Below are positions 1-4,999 of a DNA stretch of 8,154 bases, one piece after another. The number at the start of each line of letters is the position of its first letter. The stretch's first letter is position 1. Below the pieces are notes generated by a model. The model worked only from the letters and a program-made list of their open reading frames with translations. It had not been told where the DNA came from and made no database searches. The DNA lies in NCBI GenBank assembly GCA_041655035.1, contig JBAZCN010000141.1:1-8154 (forward strand), written 5' to 3'. This stretch comes from NAT127 sp041655035. Lineage in GTDB: Bacteria; Pseudomonadota; Gammaproteobacteria; Pseudomonadales; Porticoccaceae. A program made the translations under genes and the position numbers.

Positions 1-167
1 TGGCTCAGCACACTCTGCGCATAGAGGATATCGCCTGTCGGAAAGACTTTGGACAGGCTCTCAGCGGCAGCGCCTGGGATGACGGAGTCTGGAATCATGA
101 TTGCAGAAAGCCGGTTATCGACCGGGTCTGGCTTGCAGGGGGACGCCGGGTCCTTTACCGTTACGCC
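1..167. other. Unassigned left flank, no convincing gene
   Basis: No gene can be assigned here. On the minus strand an ATG at 98 opens a frame that runs off the window edge (it begins MIPDSVIPGAAAESLSK), but no Shine-Dalgarno sequence precedes it and I do not recognise the peptide. It does not resemble the MutS N-terminus, although mutS is a common neighbour of cinA-recA in gammaproteobacteria. On the plus strand one frame is open from base 3 into the amidase gene without a start codon, and another ends at a stop at 80-82. Each could be chance openness in GC-rich DNA. I saw no good promoter for the downstream gene. Confidence 0.3.
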
Positions 168-671
168 ATGATCACTGGCCCGCTTTCCGCCACTACCCGC
201 CAAGCCGCCGAGCTCGGCGCTCTGCTCGCCGCCCGCGATTGGCGGGTAACCTGCGCCGAGTCCTGCACCGGTGGTGGGGTCGCGGCGGCGATCACCGCCG
301 TGCCGGGCAGTTCACGCTGGTTCGAGGCCGGCTTCGTGAGTTACGCCAACAGCGCCAAGGAGCGTCTGCTCGATGTCCGGCCCGCGACCCTGGCCGCCTG
401 GGGGGCGGTCAGCGAAGCGGTGGTGGAAGAGATGGCCCGCGGCGCCTTGCGCGCCGCCGGCGCCGACCTGGCCGTCGCTGTCAGCGGTATTGCCGGACCC
501 GATGGCGGTTCGCCGGACAAGCCCGTCGGCACGGTGTGGTTCGCCTGGGCGACCGCCAGCGCGATGGAAACCGCCTGCCATCGTTTTCCAGGTGACCGCG
601 ACGCCGTTCGCCAGCAGGCAGTGGCGGAGGCGCTTCGCGGGTTGATCAGACTTTGCCGAAACACTGTATAG
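168..671 (+). CDS. pncC: Nicotinamide-nucleotide amidase (CinA C-terminal family)
   Basis: The 167-aa protein is a stand-alone CinA C-terminal domain. In this family the enzyme deamidates nicotinamide mononucleotide to nicotinate mononucleotide, recycling the NMN released by NAD-dependent DNA ligase. Visible signatures are AESCTGG at 30-36 (Ser32 aligns with the family's nucleophile), YANSAK at 59-64 with the conserved Lys, SGIAGPDGG at 106-114 followed by DKPVGTV at 117-123, and GDRDAVR at 142-148. The length fits the short gammaproteobacterial form without the N-terminal molybdopterin-binding-like domain. ATG 168 is chosen because it places AESCTGG about 30 residues in, as in E. coli PncC; the Shine-Dalgarno sequence is weak. 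The gene lies just before recA, a common arrangement, and its TAG (669-671) is inside the recA LexA box. The symbol cinA is often used for this gene. Confidence 0.93.
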   Translation: MITGPLSATTRQAAELGALLAARDWRVTCAESCTGGGVAAAITAVPGSSRWFEAGFVSYANSAKERLLDVRPATLAAWGAVSEAVVEEMARGALRAAGADLAVAVSGIAGPDGGSPDKPVGTVWFAWATASAMETACHRFPGDRDAVRQQAVAEALRGLIRLCRNTV

Positions 672-684
672 CTATACAGTGTTT
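659..684. promoter_or_regulatory. LexA (SOS) box of recA within a 26-bp palindrome
   Basis: The core CTGTATAGCTATACAG at 664-679 fits the gammaproteobacterial LexA consensus (CTGT-N8-ACAG, AT-rich centre). The dyad is perfect over 26 bp, 659-684, centred between 671 and 672. It lies about 90 bp before the recA start and contains the stop codon of the upstream amidase gene. LexA bound here would repress recA until RecA-stimulated LexA self-cleavage after DNA damage. Confidence 0.93.
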
Positions 685-701
685 TGAATTTGGGCTATGC
701 T
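673..701 (+). promoter_or_regulatory. Candidate recA sigma-70 promoter
   Basis: TATACA (673-678) and TATGCT (696-701), 17 bp apart, each match the sigma-70 consensus at 4 of 6 bases. The -35 would lie in the right half of the LexA box, so bound repressor would exclude polymerase. Transcription would start near 708, giving a leader of about 65 nt that includes a CCGCCGGCGG palindrome at 723-732. An alternative is TTGCCG (653-658) with TACAGT (675-680), 16 bp apart. Sequence alone does not decide between them. Confidence 0.45.
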
Positions 702-772
702 TCACGCCAAGCCACCCGCCCGCCGCCGGCGGTCGGCACAGACAGCCAATTTAGACTTCCACGAGGATTCCA

Positions 773-1819
773 ATGGACGCCAACAAGGAAAAAGCACTCC
801 AGGCCGCACTCGGCCAGATCGAACGCCAGTTTGGCAAGGGCGCGATTATGCGCATGGGCGATCGGGAGCATGTCGCCATCCCCAGCATTTCCACCGGCTC
901 CCTGGGGCTCGATATCGCTCTGGGTATCGGGGGCCTGCCCAAGGGGCGCATCGTCGAAATCTACGGCCCGGAATCCTCCGGCAAGACCACCCTGACGTTG
1001 TCGGTGATCGCTCAAGCCCAGAAGCAGGGCGCCACCTGCGCCTTCGTCGACGCCGAGCACGCGCTGGATCCACAATACGCGGAAAAGCTTGGGGTCAATG
1101 TCGACGATCTGCTGGTATCCCAGCCCGATACCGGTGAGCAGGCGCTCGAAATCACCGATATGCTGGTGCGTTCCAACGCCGTCGACGTGGTGATCGTCGA
1201 CTCGGTGGCGGCCCTGGTGCCCAAAGCTGAGATCGAGGGTGAAATGGGCGACCAGCACGTGGGTCTGCAGGCGCGGTTGATGTCCCAGGCGCTGCGCAAG
1301 CTTACTGGCAATATCAAGAACGCCAATTGCCTGGTGGTCTTCATCAACCAGATCCGGATGAAGATCGGGGTGATGTTCGGCAGCCCGGAGACCACCACCG
1401 GCGGCAACGCCCTCAAGTTCTATGCATCCGTCCGTCTCGATATTCGCCGCATCGGTGCCGTCAAGGAGGGCGAGGAAGTGGTGGGCAACGAGACCCGTGT
1501 CAAAGTGGTCAAGAACAAGATGGCGCCTCCCTTCAAGCAGTGCGAGTTCCAGATTCTCTACGGCCGGGGTATCAATAATCTGGGCGAGGTGATTGACATG
1601 GGCGTCAAGGATAACCTCATCGACAAATCAGGCGCCTGGTACAGCTACAAGGGCGACAAGATCGGCCAGGGCAAGGCCAATGCTGTGAAATACCTCGAAG
1701 AAAATCAAGACGTTGCCGCGGAAGTGGAAGGCGCCCTGCGGGCCAAATACCTCAATGGCGGCAATGATGCCGGCCGTGCACGAGAGGCTGTGGGCCTGGT
1801 GGCGGAATCCGCCGACTGA
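773..1819 (+). CDS. recA: RecA recombinase / SOS coprotease
   Basis: This 348-aa protein is a full-length RecA, the ATP-dependent strand-exchange protein that also triggers LexA self-cleavage. Walker A is GPESSGKT at 65-72 (Lys71), FVDAEHALDP at 91-100 carries the catalytic Glu95, and Walker B is VIVDS at 140-144. DNA-binding loop 1 lies near 155-164 (EGEMGDQHVG) and loop 2 near 194-210 (IRMKIGVMFGSPETTTG). The C-terminal domain is present to about residue 330. The start is fixed by GAGGAT at 763-768, about five bases before ATG 773. The C-terminal tail (NDAGRAREAVGLVAESAD) has few acidic residues compared with the strongly acidic tail of E. coli RecA. No recX follows; a run of hairpins and tRNA genes comes next. 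Regulation is by the LexA box upstream. Confidence 0.99.
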   Translation: MDANKEKALQAALGQIERQFGKGAIMRMGDREHVAIPSISTGSLGLDIALGIGGLPKGRIVEIYGPESSGKTTLTLSVIAQAQKQGATCAFVDAEHALDPQYAEKLGVNVDDLLVSQPDTGEQALEITDMLVRSNAVDVVIVDSVAALVPKAEIEGEMGDQHVGLQARLMSQALRKLTGNIKNANCLVVFINQIRMKIGVMFGSPETTTGGNALKFYASVRLDIRRIGAVKEGEEVVGNETRVKVVKNKMAPPFKQCEFQILYGRGINNLGEVIDMGVKDNLIDKSGAWYSYKGDKIGQGKANAVKYLEENQDVAAEVEGALRAKYLNGGNDAGRAREAVGLVAESAD

Positions 1820-1828
1820 TGGCGTTTC

Positions 1829-1850
1829 CGCCCATCGGTTGCGGTGGGCG
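1829..1850 (+). other. Hairpin 1 downstream of recA
   Basis: A 9-bp stem, CGCCCATCG with CGGTGGGCG (one T-G wobble), closes a GTTG loop at 1838-1841, beginning 10 nt after the recA stop. It is followed by TCGTTTCTCC, a weak T-rich stretch. It could be an attenuating terminator or a 3'-end stabiliser of the recA mRNA. Confidence 0.6.
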
Positions 1851-1858
1851 TCGTTTCT

Positions 1859-1892
1859 CCAGCCATGTTCGCGGTCGCGCGGACATGGCTGG
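1859..1892 (+). other. Hairpin 2 downstream of recA, 14-bp stem
   Basis: CCAGCCATGTTCGC (1859-1872) pairs with GCGGACATGGCTGG (1879-1892) over 14 bp with one T-G wobble, around a GGTCGC loop. No T-run follows on either strand, so it is not a standard intrinsic terminator. It is more likely a structural element of the recA 3' UTR or a dispersed palindromic repeat. Confidence 0.65.
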
Positions 1893-1897
1893 CGGTG

Positions 1898-1924
1898 CAG
1901 CCTGGTAATGCCGGGCCTGTTTTT
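1898..1924 (+). terminator. Probable intrinsic terminator of recA
   Basis: GCCTGG (1900-1905) pairs with CCGGGC (1911-1916), with one T-G wobble, around a TAATG loop. CAG/CTG pairing extends the base past a one-base bulge. A run of five T follows at 1920-1924. It lies between recA and the tRNA promoter, where a terminator is expected. Confidence 0.65.
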
Positions 1925-1971
1925 AGCGGTATTTTGAGGGATAAAGAGGGGATAAAAGTTGCGTCCGGCAA

Positions 1972-2000
1972 TTGACCCTTTCCCTGCCGGCCTGTATGAT
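1972..2000 (+). promoter_or_regulatory. Strong sigma-70 promoter of the tRNA-Pro/tRNA-His unit
   Basis: TTGACC (1972-1977) and TATGAT (1995-2000) are separated by exactly 17 bp; each box is one base from consensus. The sequence after the -10 (CCGCGCTCTC) is GC-rich, as in discriminators of stable-RNA promoters under stringent control. Transcription would start near 2007, leaving a leader of about 46 nt before tRNA-Pro. Confidence 0.82.
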
Positions 2001-2009
2001 CCGCGCTCT

Positions 2010-2040
2010 CTGATGGGGGCTGGACCAGCCCAGATATCAG
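2010..2040 (+). other. Leader hairpin before tRNA-Pro
   Basis: CTGAT (2010-2014) pairs with ATCAG (2036-2040), and inside this GGGCTG (2017-2022) pairs with CAGCCC (2026-2031). The result is an 11-bp interrupted hairpin in the 5' leader of the tRNA transcript, just after the predicted start site. It may guide leader processing by RNase P or endonucleases; this is inference. Confidence 0.55.
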
Positions 2041-2052
2041 TAGCAAGATATG

Positions 2053-2129
2053 CGGGGAATAGCGCAGTCTGGTAGCGCGCCTGCTTTGGGAGCAGGATGT
2101 CGGGGGTTCGAATCCCTCTTCCCCGACCA
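2053..2129 (+). tRNA. tRNA-Pro (anticodon UGG)
   Basis: A 77-nt cloverleaf. Acceptor CGGGGAA (2053-2059) pairs with TTCCCCG (2119-2125), then discriminator A and an encoded CCA at 2127-2129. The anticodon stem CCTGC/GCAGG encloses loop TTTGGGA with anticodon TGG at 2087-2089. The T arm has GGTTCGAATCC. The encoded CCA is typical of gammaproteobacteria. It is the first gene of the unit driven from 1972-2000. By wobble this species can read several or all proline codons. Confidence 0.97.
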
Positions 2130-2166
2130 GTCTTGGTCTTCAAGCTGGGTTTTCGCAGTATCAATG

Positions 2167-2242
2167 GTGGCCGTAGCTCAGTTGGTAGAGCTCAGGATTG
2201 TGATTCCTGCGGTCGCGGGTTCGAGCCCCGTCGGCCACCCCA
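2167..2242 (+). tRNA. tRNA-His (anticodon GUG)
   Basis: Acceptor GTGGCCG (2167-2173) pairs with CGGCCAC (2232-2238), followed by discriminator C73 at 2239 and encoded CCA at 2240-2242. The base before the gene (2166) is G and can pair with C73, which gives the extra G-1 identity element of tRNA-His. The anticodon stem CAGGA/TCCTG encloses TTGTGAT with GTG at 2200-2202. The gene lies 37 nt after tRNA-Pro with no promoter or terminator visible between them, so the two are probably cotranscribed. E. coli also has histidine and proline tRNAs in one operon (argX-hisR-leuT-proM), though with other members and order. Confidence 0.97.
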
Positions 2243-2248
2243 ATCATT

Positions 2249-2539
2249 TCAATACGTTACCTCTCTTTCCGTCTCCCCGCTTTGCCTTTTCGGAATATCG
2301 ATTCCGACTGTCCGACTCCTCTTTCCCTGACTCGTTGGTGCCCGCTCGCCTTCGTTTTTCAAGCCGTGGATCTGGATCTGCATCAGCCCGGTGGTTTTTC
2401 GCATGCCGCCAAAGGGCAGGGTGGTTAGCTTCTTAGGGTCCTGGCGGCTGCTCTCGATGCGGGTCGGATCAACACGGTACTCCGGTGTCGAGGGTTGTGC
2501 CCGCTGTCGTTCGATCTGTTTAGCGAGAGGGTCGTTCAC
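2249..2539 (-). CDS. Doubtful small ORF downstream of the permease, hypothetical
   Basis: This 96-codon frame reads from GTG 2539 to TGA at 2249-2251, 47 nt after the permease stop on the same strand. I recognise no family. The protein is hydrophilic and basic, with many Lys/Arg/Gln residues and no membrane segment or signal peptide. For coding: codon third positions lean to G/C in the first two thirds, and it could be cotranscribed with the permease. Against: there is no clear Shine-Dalgarno sequence, the start is GTG, and the last 30 codons turn AGG/AGA/GGA-rich with low-complexity composition. The frame is closed upstream by a TGA at 2561-2563. It may be a real small gene, a decayed fragment or chance. 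Confidence 0.25.
   Translation of the reverse strand: MNDPLAKQIERQRAQPSTPEYRVDPTRIESSRQDPKKLTTLPFGGMRKTTGLMQIQIHGLKNEGERAPTSQGKRSRTVGIDIPKRQSGETEREVTY
2290..2307. other. Hairpin downstream of tRNA-His
   Basis: TCGGAAT (2290-2296) pairs perfectly with ATTCCGA (2301-2307) around an ATCG loop, 48 nt after the tRNA-His CCA end. It is preceded by TTTT rather than followed by a T-run. It could mark the 3' end of the tRNA transcript for processing, but it is not a classical terminator. Confidence 0.35.
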
Positions 2540-2586
2540 AGCCGGGTGCAGCCCCGCGGTTCAGGCGGAGGGCGCTTTCCTGCTCG

Positions 2587-3894
2587 TCAGAAGAGAAGGA
2601 AAAGCGCCAGGGCGACAATCAAGCCCAGCAGTGGCACGATCACCGTCAATATGCCCACTGGACCATAGGCGTCGCGGTGTTTCTCATTGCAGATGGCGCG
2701 AATCGTGGTGACGACATAGCCATTGTGGGGCAGTGAATCCAAGGCGCCGGACGAGATCGCAACCACGCGGTGCAGGGCATCCGGGTCGACGCCGAGTCCG
2801 GTGTAGTGGGGGCCGAGAATGGGCAGGGCGATCGACTGGCCCCCCGCCGCGGAGCCGGTCAGGCCGGCGATGACCGTAACCGCGATGGCCGCGCCGACCA
2901 GCGGGTTGACCGGTAGGCTGGTGATGAAATTCACCGCCATATCAAAGGCCGGCGATGCCTGCGCCACTGCACCGAAGCCCACTACCGCGGCGGTGTTGCC
3001 GATGGCGATCAGGGCGCCAAAGGCACCGTCCCCCGCGGCCTGGCCGACATGGCGAAAAAAGCGGAAGTGAATCAACAGGGAGACCAGGCAGCCGGTCAAG
3101 AGGGCCAGAATCAGCGCTGCCTGCTTGAATTCCTCGTGGAAAAAGAAGCTCACTCCCAGCACCGCCGCGAGAGGAGCCAGGGACAGCAGGGGATGGGGCA
3201 GGTCGCGACCGTAATCCGAGGTGTCGGTAGCGCGGGACTCAAAGGATTCGCCGCGCGCCACGGCTTTCTTCAGCATGCGATTGAGCCACCAGAAGCCGAG
3301 GGAGGCCATCAGCACCGCGACCACCAGGCTCACTTCCCAGCCGGCGTAAGGGGTGGTGCCGAGATACTTGACGGGGATCCAGTTCTGGATCTCGGGGGAG
3401 CCGGCCGAGGTCATGGTGAAGGTGACCGAGCCAAAGGCGAGCGCGCCGGGGATAAACCGGCGGGGCAGGTTGGCCTGCTTGAAGAGGTTGAGGGCGATGG
3501 GAAAGGCTGAAAAAGCGACGACGTAGACGCTTACGCCGCCGTAGGTCAGCACCGCGCAGGCCATGACCACGGCAAAGGGCGCGCTTTTGGTGCCCAGCTT
3601 GCCGATTACCCATTGGGCGACGCTTTGGGCTGCACCGCTGTCTTCCATGAATTTGCCGAAGATGCTGCCGAGCAGAAACATGAAGAACCATGACTGGATA
3701 AAGTTACTGAATCCGGCCATGTAGGACGATACGTAGTCCGCCTGCTGCGCTGCCTCGTCAGGGAACAGCGCCAGGCCACCGCTCAGGGCGATCAATACCG
3801 CGCACAGAGGTGCGGCGATCAACAGATTCATACCCCGGATGGTGAGGTATATCAGCAAAGCCAGGGCGGCGGCGAGGCCGAGAATACTGAGCAT
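2587..3894 (-). CDS. GntP-family carboxylate/proton symporter
   Basis: The 435-aa protein is almost entirely hydrophobic, with a dozen or so predicted membrane segments, starting with MLSILGLAAALALLIYLTIR. It fits the GntP family (gluconate or hydroxy-acid permeases, usually about 440 aa). Supporting motifs are TMTSAGSPEIQN at 160-171 and SSGALDSLPHNGYV at 381-394, which resemble the subfamily often annotated as D-beta-hydroxybutyrate permeases more than classical gluconate GntT. The substrate cannot be told from sequence, and no dehydrogenase or kinase gene adjoins it. The start is ATG 3894, with AGGA about six bases upstream. The longer frame to 4176 is rejected because it runs antisense through tRNA-Arg. 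Its own promoter with an operator-like palindrome lies at 3971-3999. I saw no clear terminator after its stop. Confidence 0.9.
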   Translation of the reverse strand: MLSILGLAAALALLIYLTIRGMNLLIAAPLCAVLIALSGGLALFPDEAAQQADYVSSYMAGFSNFIQSWFFMFLLGSIFGKFMEDSGAAQSVAQWVIGKLGTKSAPFAVVMACAVLTYGGVSVYVVAFSAFPIALNLFKQANLPRRFIPGALAFGSVTFTMTSAGSPEIQNWIPVKYLGTTPYAGWEVSLVVAVLMASLGFWWLNRMLKKAVARGESFESRATDTSDYGRDLPHPLLSLAPLAAVLGVSFFFHEEFKQAALILALLTGCLVSLLIHFRFFRHVGQAAGDGAFGALIAIGNTAAVVGFGAVAQASPAFDMAVNFITSLPVNPLVGAAIAVTVIAGLTGSAAGGQSIALPILGPHYTGLGVDPDALHRVVAISSGALDSLPHNGYVVTTIRAICNEKHRDAYGPVGILTVIVPLLGLIVALALFLLF

Positions 3895-3970
3895 GATGTC
3901 CTGATCGTGTTGTGATTGTCGGGTTGGCGCCCGCGACAGTCGTCGCGTATCGAACGGTAAGCTGCGCGGC

Positions 3971-3999
3971 AATATGCGGTCTAACCGCAGTGCTGTCAA
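3971..3999 (-). promoter_or_regulatory. Promoter of the GntP permease
   Basis: Read on the minus strand, a perfect -35 TTGACA (3999-3994) is followed after 17 bp by CATATT (3976-3971), which matches the -10 consensus at 4 of 6 bases. The start site would be near 3964, leaving about 70 nt before ATG 3894. A second TTGACA lies just upstream at 4014-4009. Confidence 0.75.
3975..3989. promoter_or_regulatory. Operator-like palindrome in the permease promoter spacer
   Basis: TGCGGT-CTA-ACCGCA is a perfect 6+6 bp inverted repeat lying almost wholly between the -35 and -10 boxes. Its core GGT-N3-ACC resembles operators of FadR-type GntR-family repressors. Bound protein here would block polymerase. 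The identity of the regulator is inference; none is encoded in the window. Confidence 0.5.
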
Positions 4000-4054
4000 T
4001 AACGGAATTGTCAATAGCCGGGTTAGGGCGGGCTGGATAATTTCCTTGATCGGG

Positions 4055-4083
4055 TCGGCAAGGGTTCGGGAAGACTGTATAAT
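4055..4083 (+). promoter_or_regulatory. Promoter of tRNA-Arg
   Basis: TCGGCA (4055-4060, 4 of 6) and a perfect TATAAT (4078-4083) are separated by 17 bp. The GC-rich discriminator CGCGCCGC follows, as expected for a stringently controlled stable-RNA promoter. The start site would be near 4090, only about 9 nt before the mature tRNA. Confidence 0.8.
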
Positions 4084-4098
4084 CGCGCCGCTTGTCAC

Positions 4099-4175
4099 GC
4101 GCCCGTAGCTCAGCTGGATAGAGCACCCGCCTTCTAAGCGGGTGGTCGCAGGTTCGAATCCTGCCGGGCGCGCCA
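4099..4175 (+). tRNA. tRNA-Arg (anticodon UCU)
   Basis: A 77-nt cloverleaf: acceptor GCGCCCG (4099-4105) with CGGGCGC (4165-4171), discriminator G, and encoded CCA at 4173-4175. The anticodon stem CCCGC/GCGGG encloses CTTCTAA with TCT at 4133-4135. The T arm contains GGTTCGAATCC. It reads AGA and AGG codons, which are rare in the genes of this window. It is transcribed alone from its own promoter. A weak hairpin (ACCGCT with AGTGGT, 11-nt loop) follows near 4187-4209 with a short T-run and may be its terminator. Confidence 0.97.
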
Positions 4176-4269
4176 ATTTGCCTTCGACCGCTTGAAGACC
4201 GCGAGTGGTTTGGCGACCTTTCGATATAAGCCATTGATAAAGAAAAGAATCGGGCCTGGCTGTGGGTTC

Positions 4270-4300
4270 TGGGGTGCGCTTCGTTCCTCAGCGTACCCTA
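4270..4300. repeat. Hairpin repeat, copy 1
   Basis: TGGGGTGCGCT (4270-4280) pairs with AGCGTACCCTA (4290-4300) over 11 bp with two G-T wobbles, around the 9-nt loop TCGTTCCTC. It shares 25 of 30 bases with copy 2 when 4273-4302 is set against 4394-4423. It resembles dispersed palindromic intergenic repeats of proteobacteria. Confidence 0.65.
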
Positions 4301-4393
4301 TGCTCTGAAATACATAGTCATTCCTGAAATACCTTCCGCTTGCTCTTTCTCGGGGCGTGCCGCGCGCACGGGCGGTAATTCGTGGGCTTCCCC

Positions 4394-4418
4394 GGTCCGC
4401 TTCATTCTTCAGCGGACT
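4394..4418. repeat. Hairpin repeat, copy 2
   Basis: GGTCCGCT (4394-4401) pairs with AGCGGACT (4411-4418) over 8 bp with one G-T wobble, around loop TCATTCTTC. The loop differs from copy 1 at only two positions. At the fourth stem position the pair is C-G here and G-T in copy 1, so the stem is kept despite base changes. Confidence 0.65.
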
Positions 4419-4672
4419 CTATGGACCCATGATCTGATCGAGCTGTGCTCGGGGAGCGGGGAGTGGGCGTGCGAGGCGGGTGCCAAGGTGCCGTGACGCA
4501 AGTACCCTGAAGTCTTGCGCCGACCGAGGCGGCCCGGGTTATTTGCGCCGTTATTCGGTGCTATGCTTGTTCGCAAAAGCCACGGGCCGGTACCGCCGCC
4601 GACAGGGCGTATCCGTCTCAACAATGCCCGCGGCAGTCATCCCTGAGCGGACTTCTCTGAGTGGAATGGTGC

Positions 4673-4999
4673 ATGGCGACATTGGATGCGGAGGGCAGGC
4701 GGGCGCGGGGGCGCAAGGCGCGGAGCAAGGCGCTGGACAATATCCGGGCCCGCAATGCTGTGCGCAATGCCTTGATCGTCAAGGCGTATCGCTTTCGCTG
4801 TGCGCTGCCACAATCGCGCAAGGACAGTCTCGAGGGGCTGGCCTATCTCCAGTCGCTGGGGCGGGGCGTCAATCCCTACCCGACGGAAGCGGCCCTGCAT
4901 TTTCTGGCCCGGGTGACCGGGCTCAGTCAAAAGCAGTTGCGACGCATATTGAAAGACGAGATCGCCCGGCAAAAACCGACGGAATTCACCCTGGAGTGA
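4673..4999 (+). CDS. Small basic protein of unknown function
   Basis: I do not recognise this 108-aa protein. Third codon positions are strongly GC-biased as in neighbouring genes, which supports real coding. The first 40 residues are very basic and low in complexity (RRARGRKARSKA at 9-20), suggesting nucleic-acid contact. Residues 72-97 (EAALHFLARVTGLSQKQLRR...) look like two helices around a turn and could be a helix-turn-helix, but this is by eye only. There is no membrane segment or signal peptide. ATG 4673 is chosen, with TGGA about seven bases upstream; an in-frame GTG at 4661 would add four residues. Its TGA (4997-4999) shares a base with the start of the methyltransferase, so the two are probably translationally coupled. 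Confidence 0.7.
   Translation: MATLDAEGRRARGRKARSKALDNIRARNAVRNALIVKAYRFRCALPQSRKDSLEGLAYLQSLGRGVNPYPTEAALHFLARVTGLSQKQLRRILKDEIARQKPTEFTLE

Larger units (their letters stand above)
4176..4672. other. Roughly 500-nt region without a convincing gene
   Basis: No frame here has both a plausible start and recognisable protein content. An open frame beginning at 4480 reads into the methyltransferase, but its upstream part overlaps the better-supported small gene at 4673-4999 and looks like chance openness. The region holds two related hairpin repeats (4270-4300 and 4394-4418), a short CGTGC/GCACG stem near 4356-4370, and a possible -10-like TATGCT at 4562-4567 without a good -35. The promoter of the downstream gene pair must lie here or further left, but I cannot place it. 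Confidence 0.5.

Noticed and set aside
695..1258. 187-codon minus-strand frame opposite recA
   Set aside because: It is a shadow of recA codon bias with no independent support.
1628..2164. 178-codon minus-strand frame containing GRGIRTPDILLPKQARYQ
   Set aside because: It is antisense to tRNA-Pro and to the 3' end of recA, and the peptide is a typical tRNA-antisense artefact.
3895..4176. Upstream extension of the permease frame with N-terminus MARPAGFEPATTRLEGG
   Set aside because: This stretch is the antisense of tRNA-Arg; such peptides are a well-known annotation artefact. The permease's own promoter and Shine-Dalgarno sequence lie downstream of it.
3758..4234. 158-codon minus-strand frame containing GRIRTCDHPLRRRVLYPAELRA
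   Set aside because: It is a second antisense frame of tRNA-Arg that also overlaps the permease start in another frame; it is not a gene.
4480..4998. N-terminal extension of the methyltransferase to a 403-aa product
   Set aside because: The extension overlaps the coding-like small gene in another frame, is low in complexity, and would place the CxxC motif far from its usual N-terminal position.
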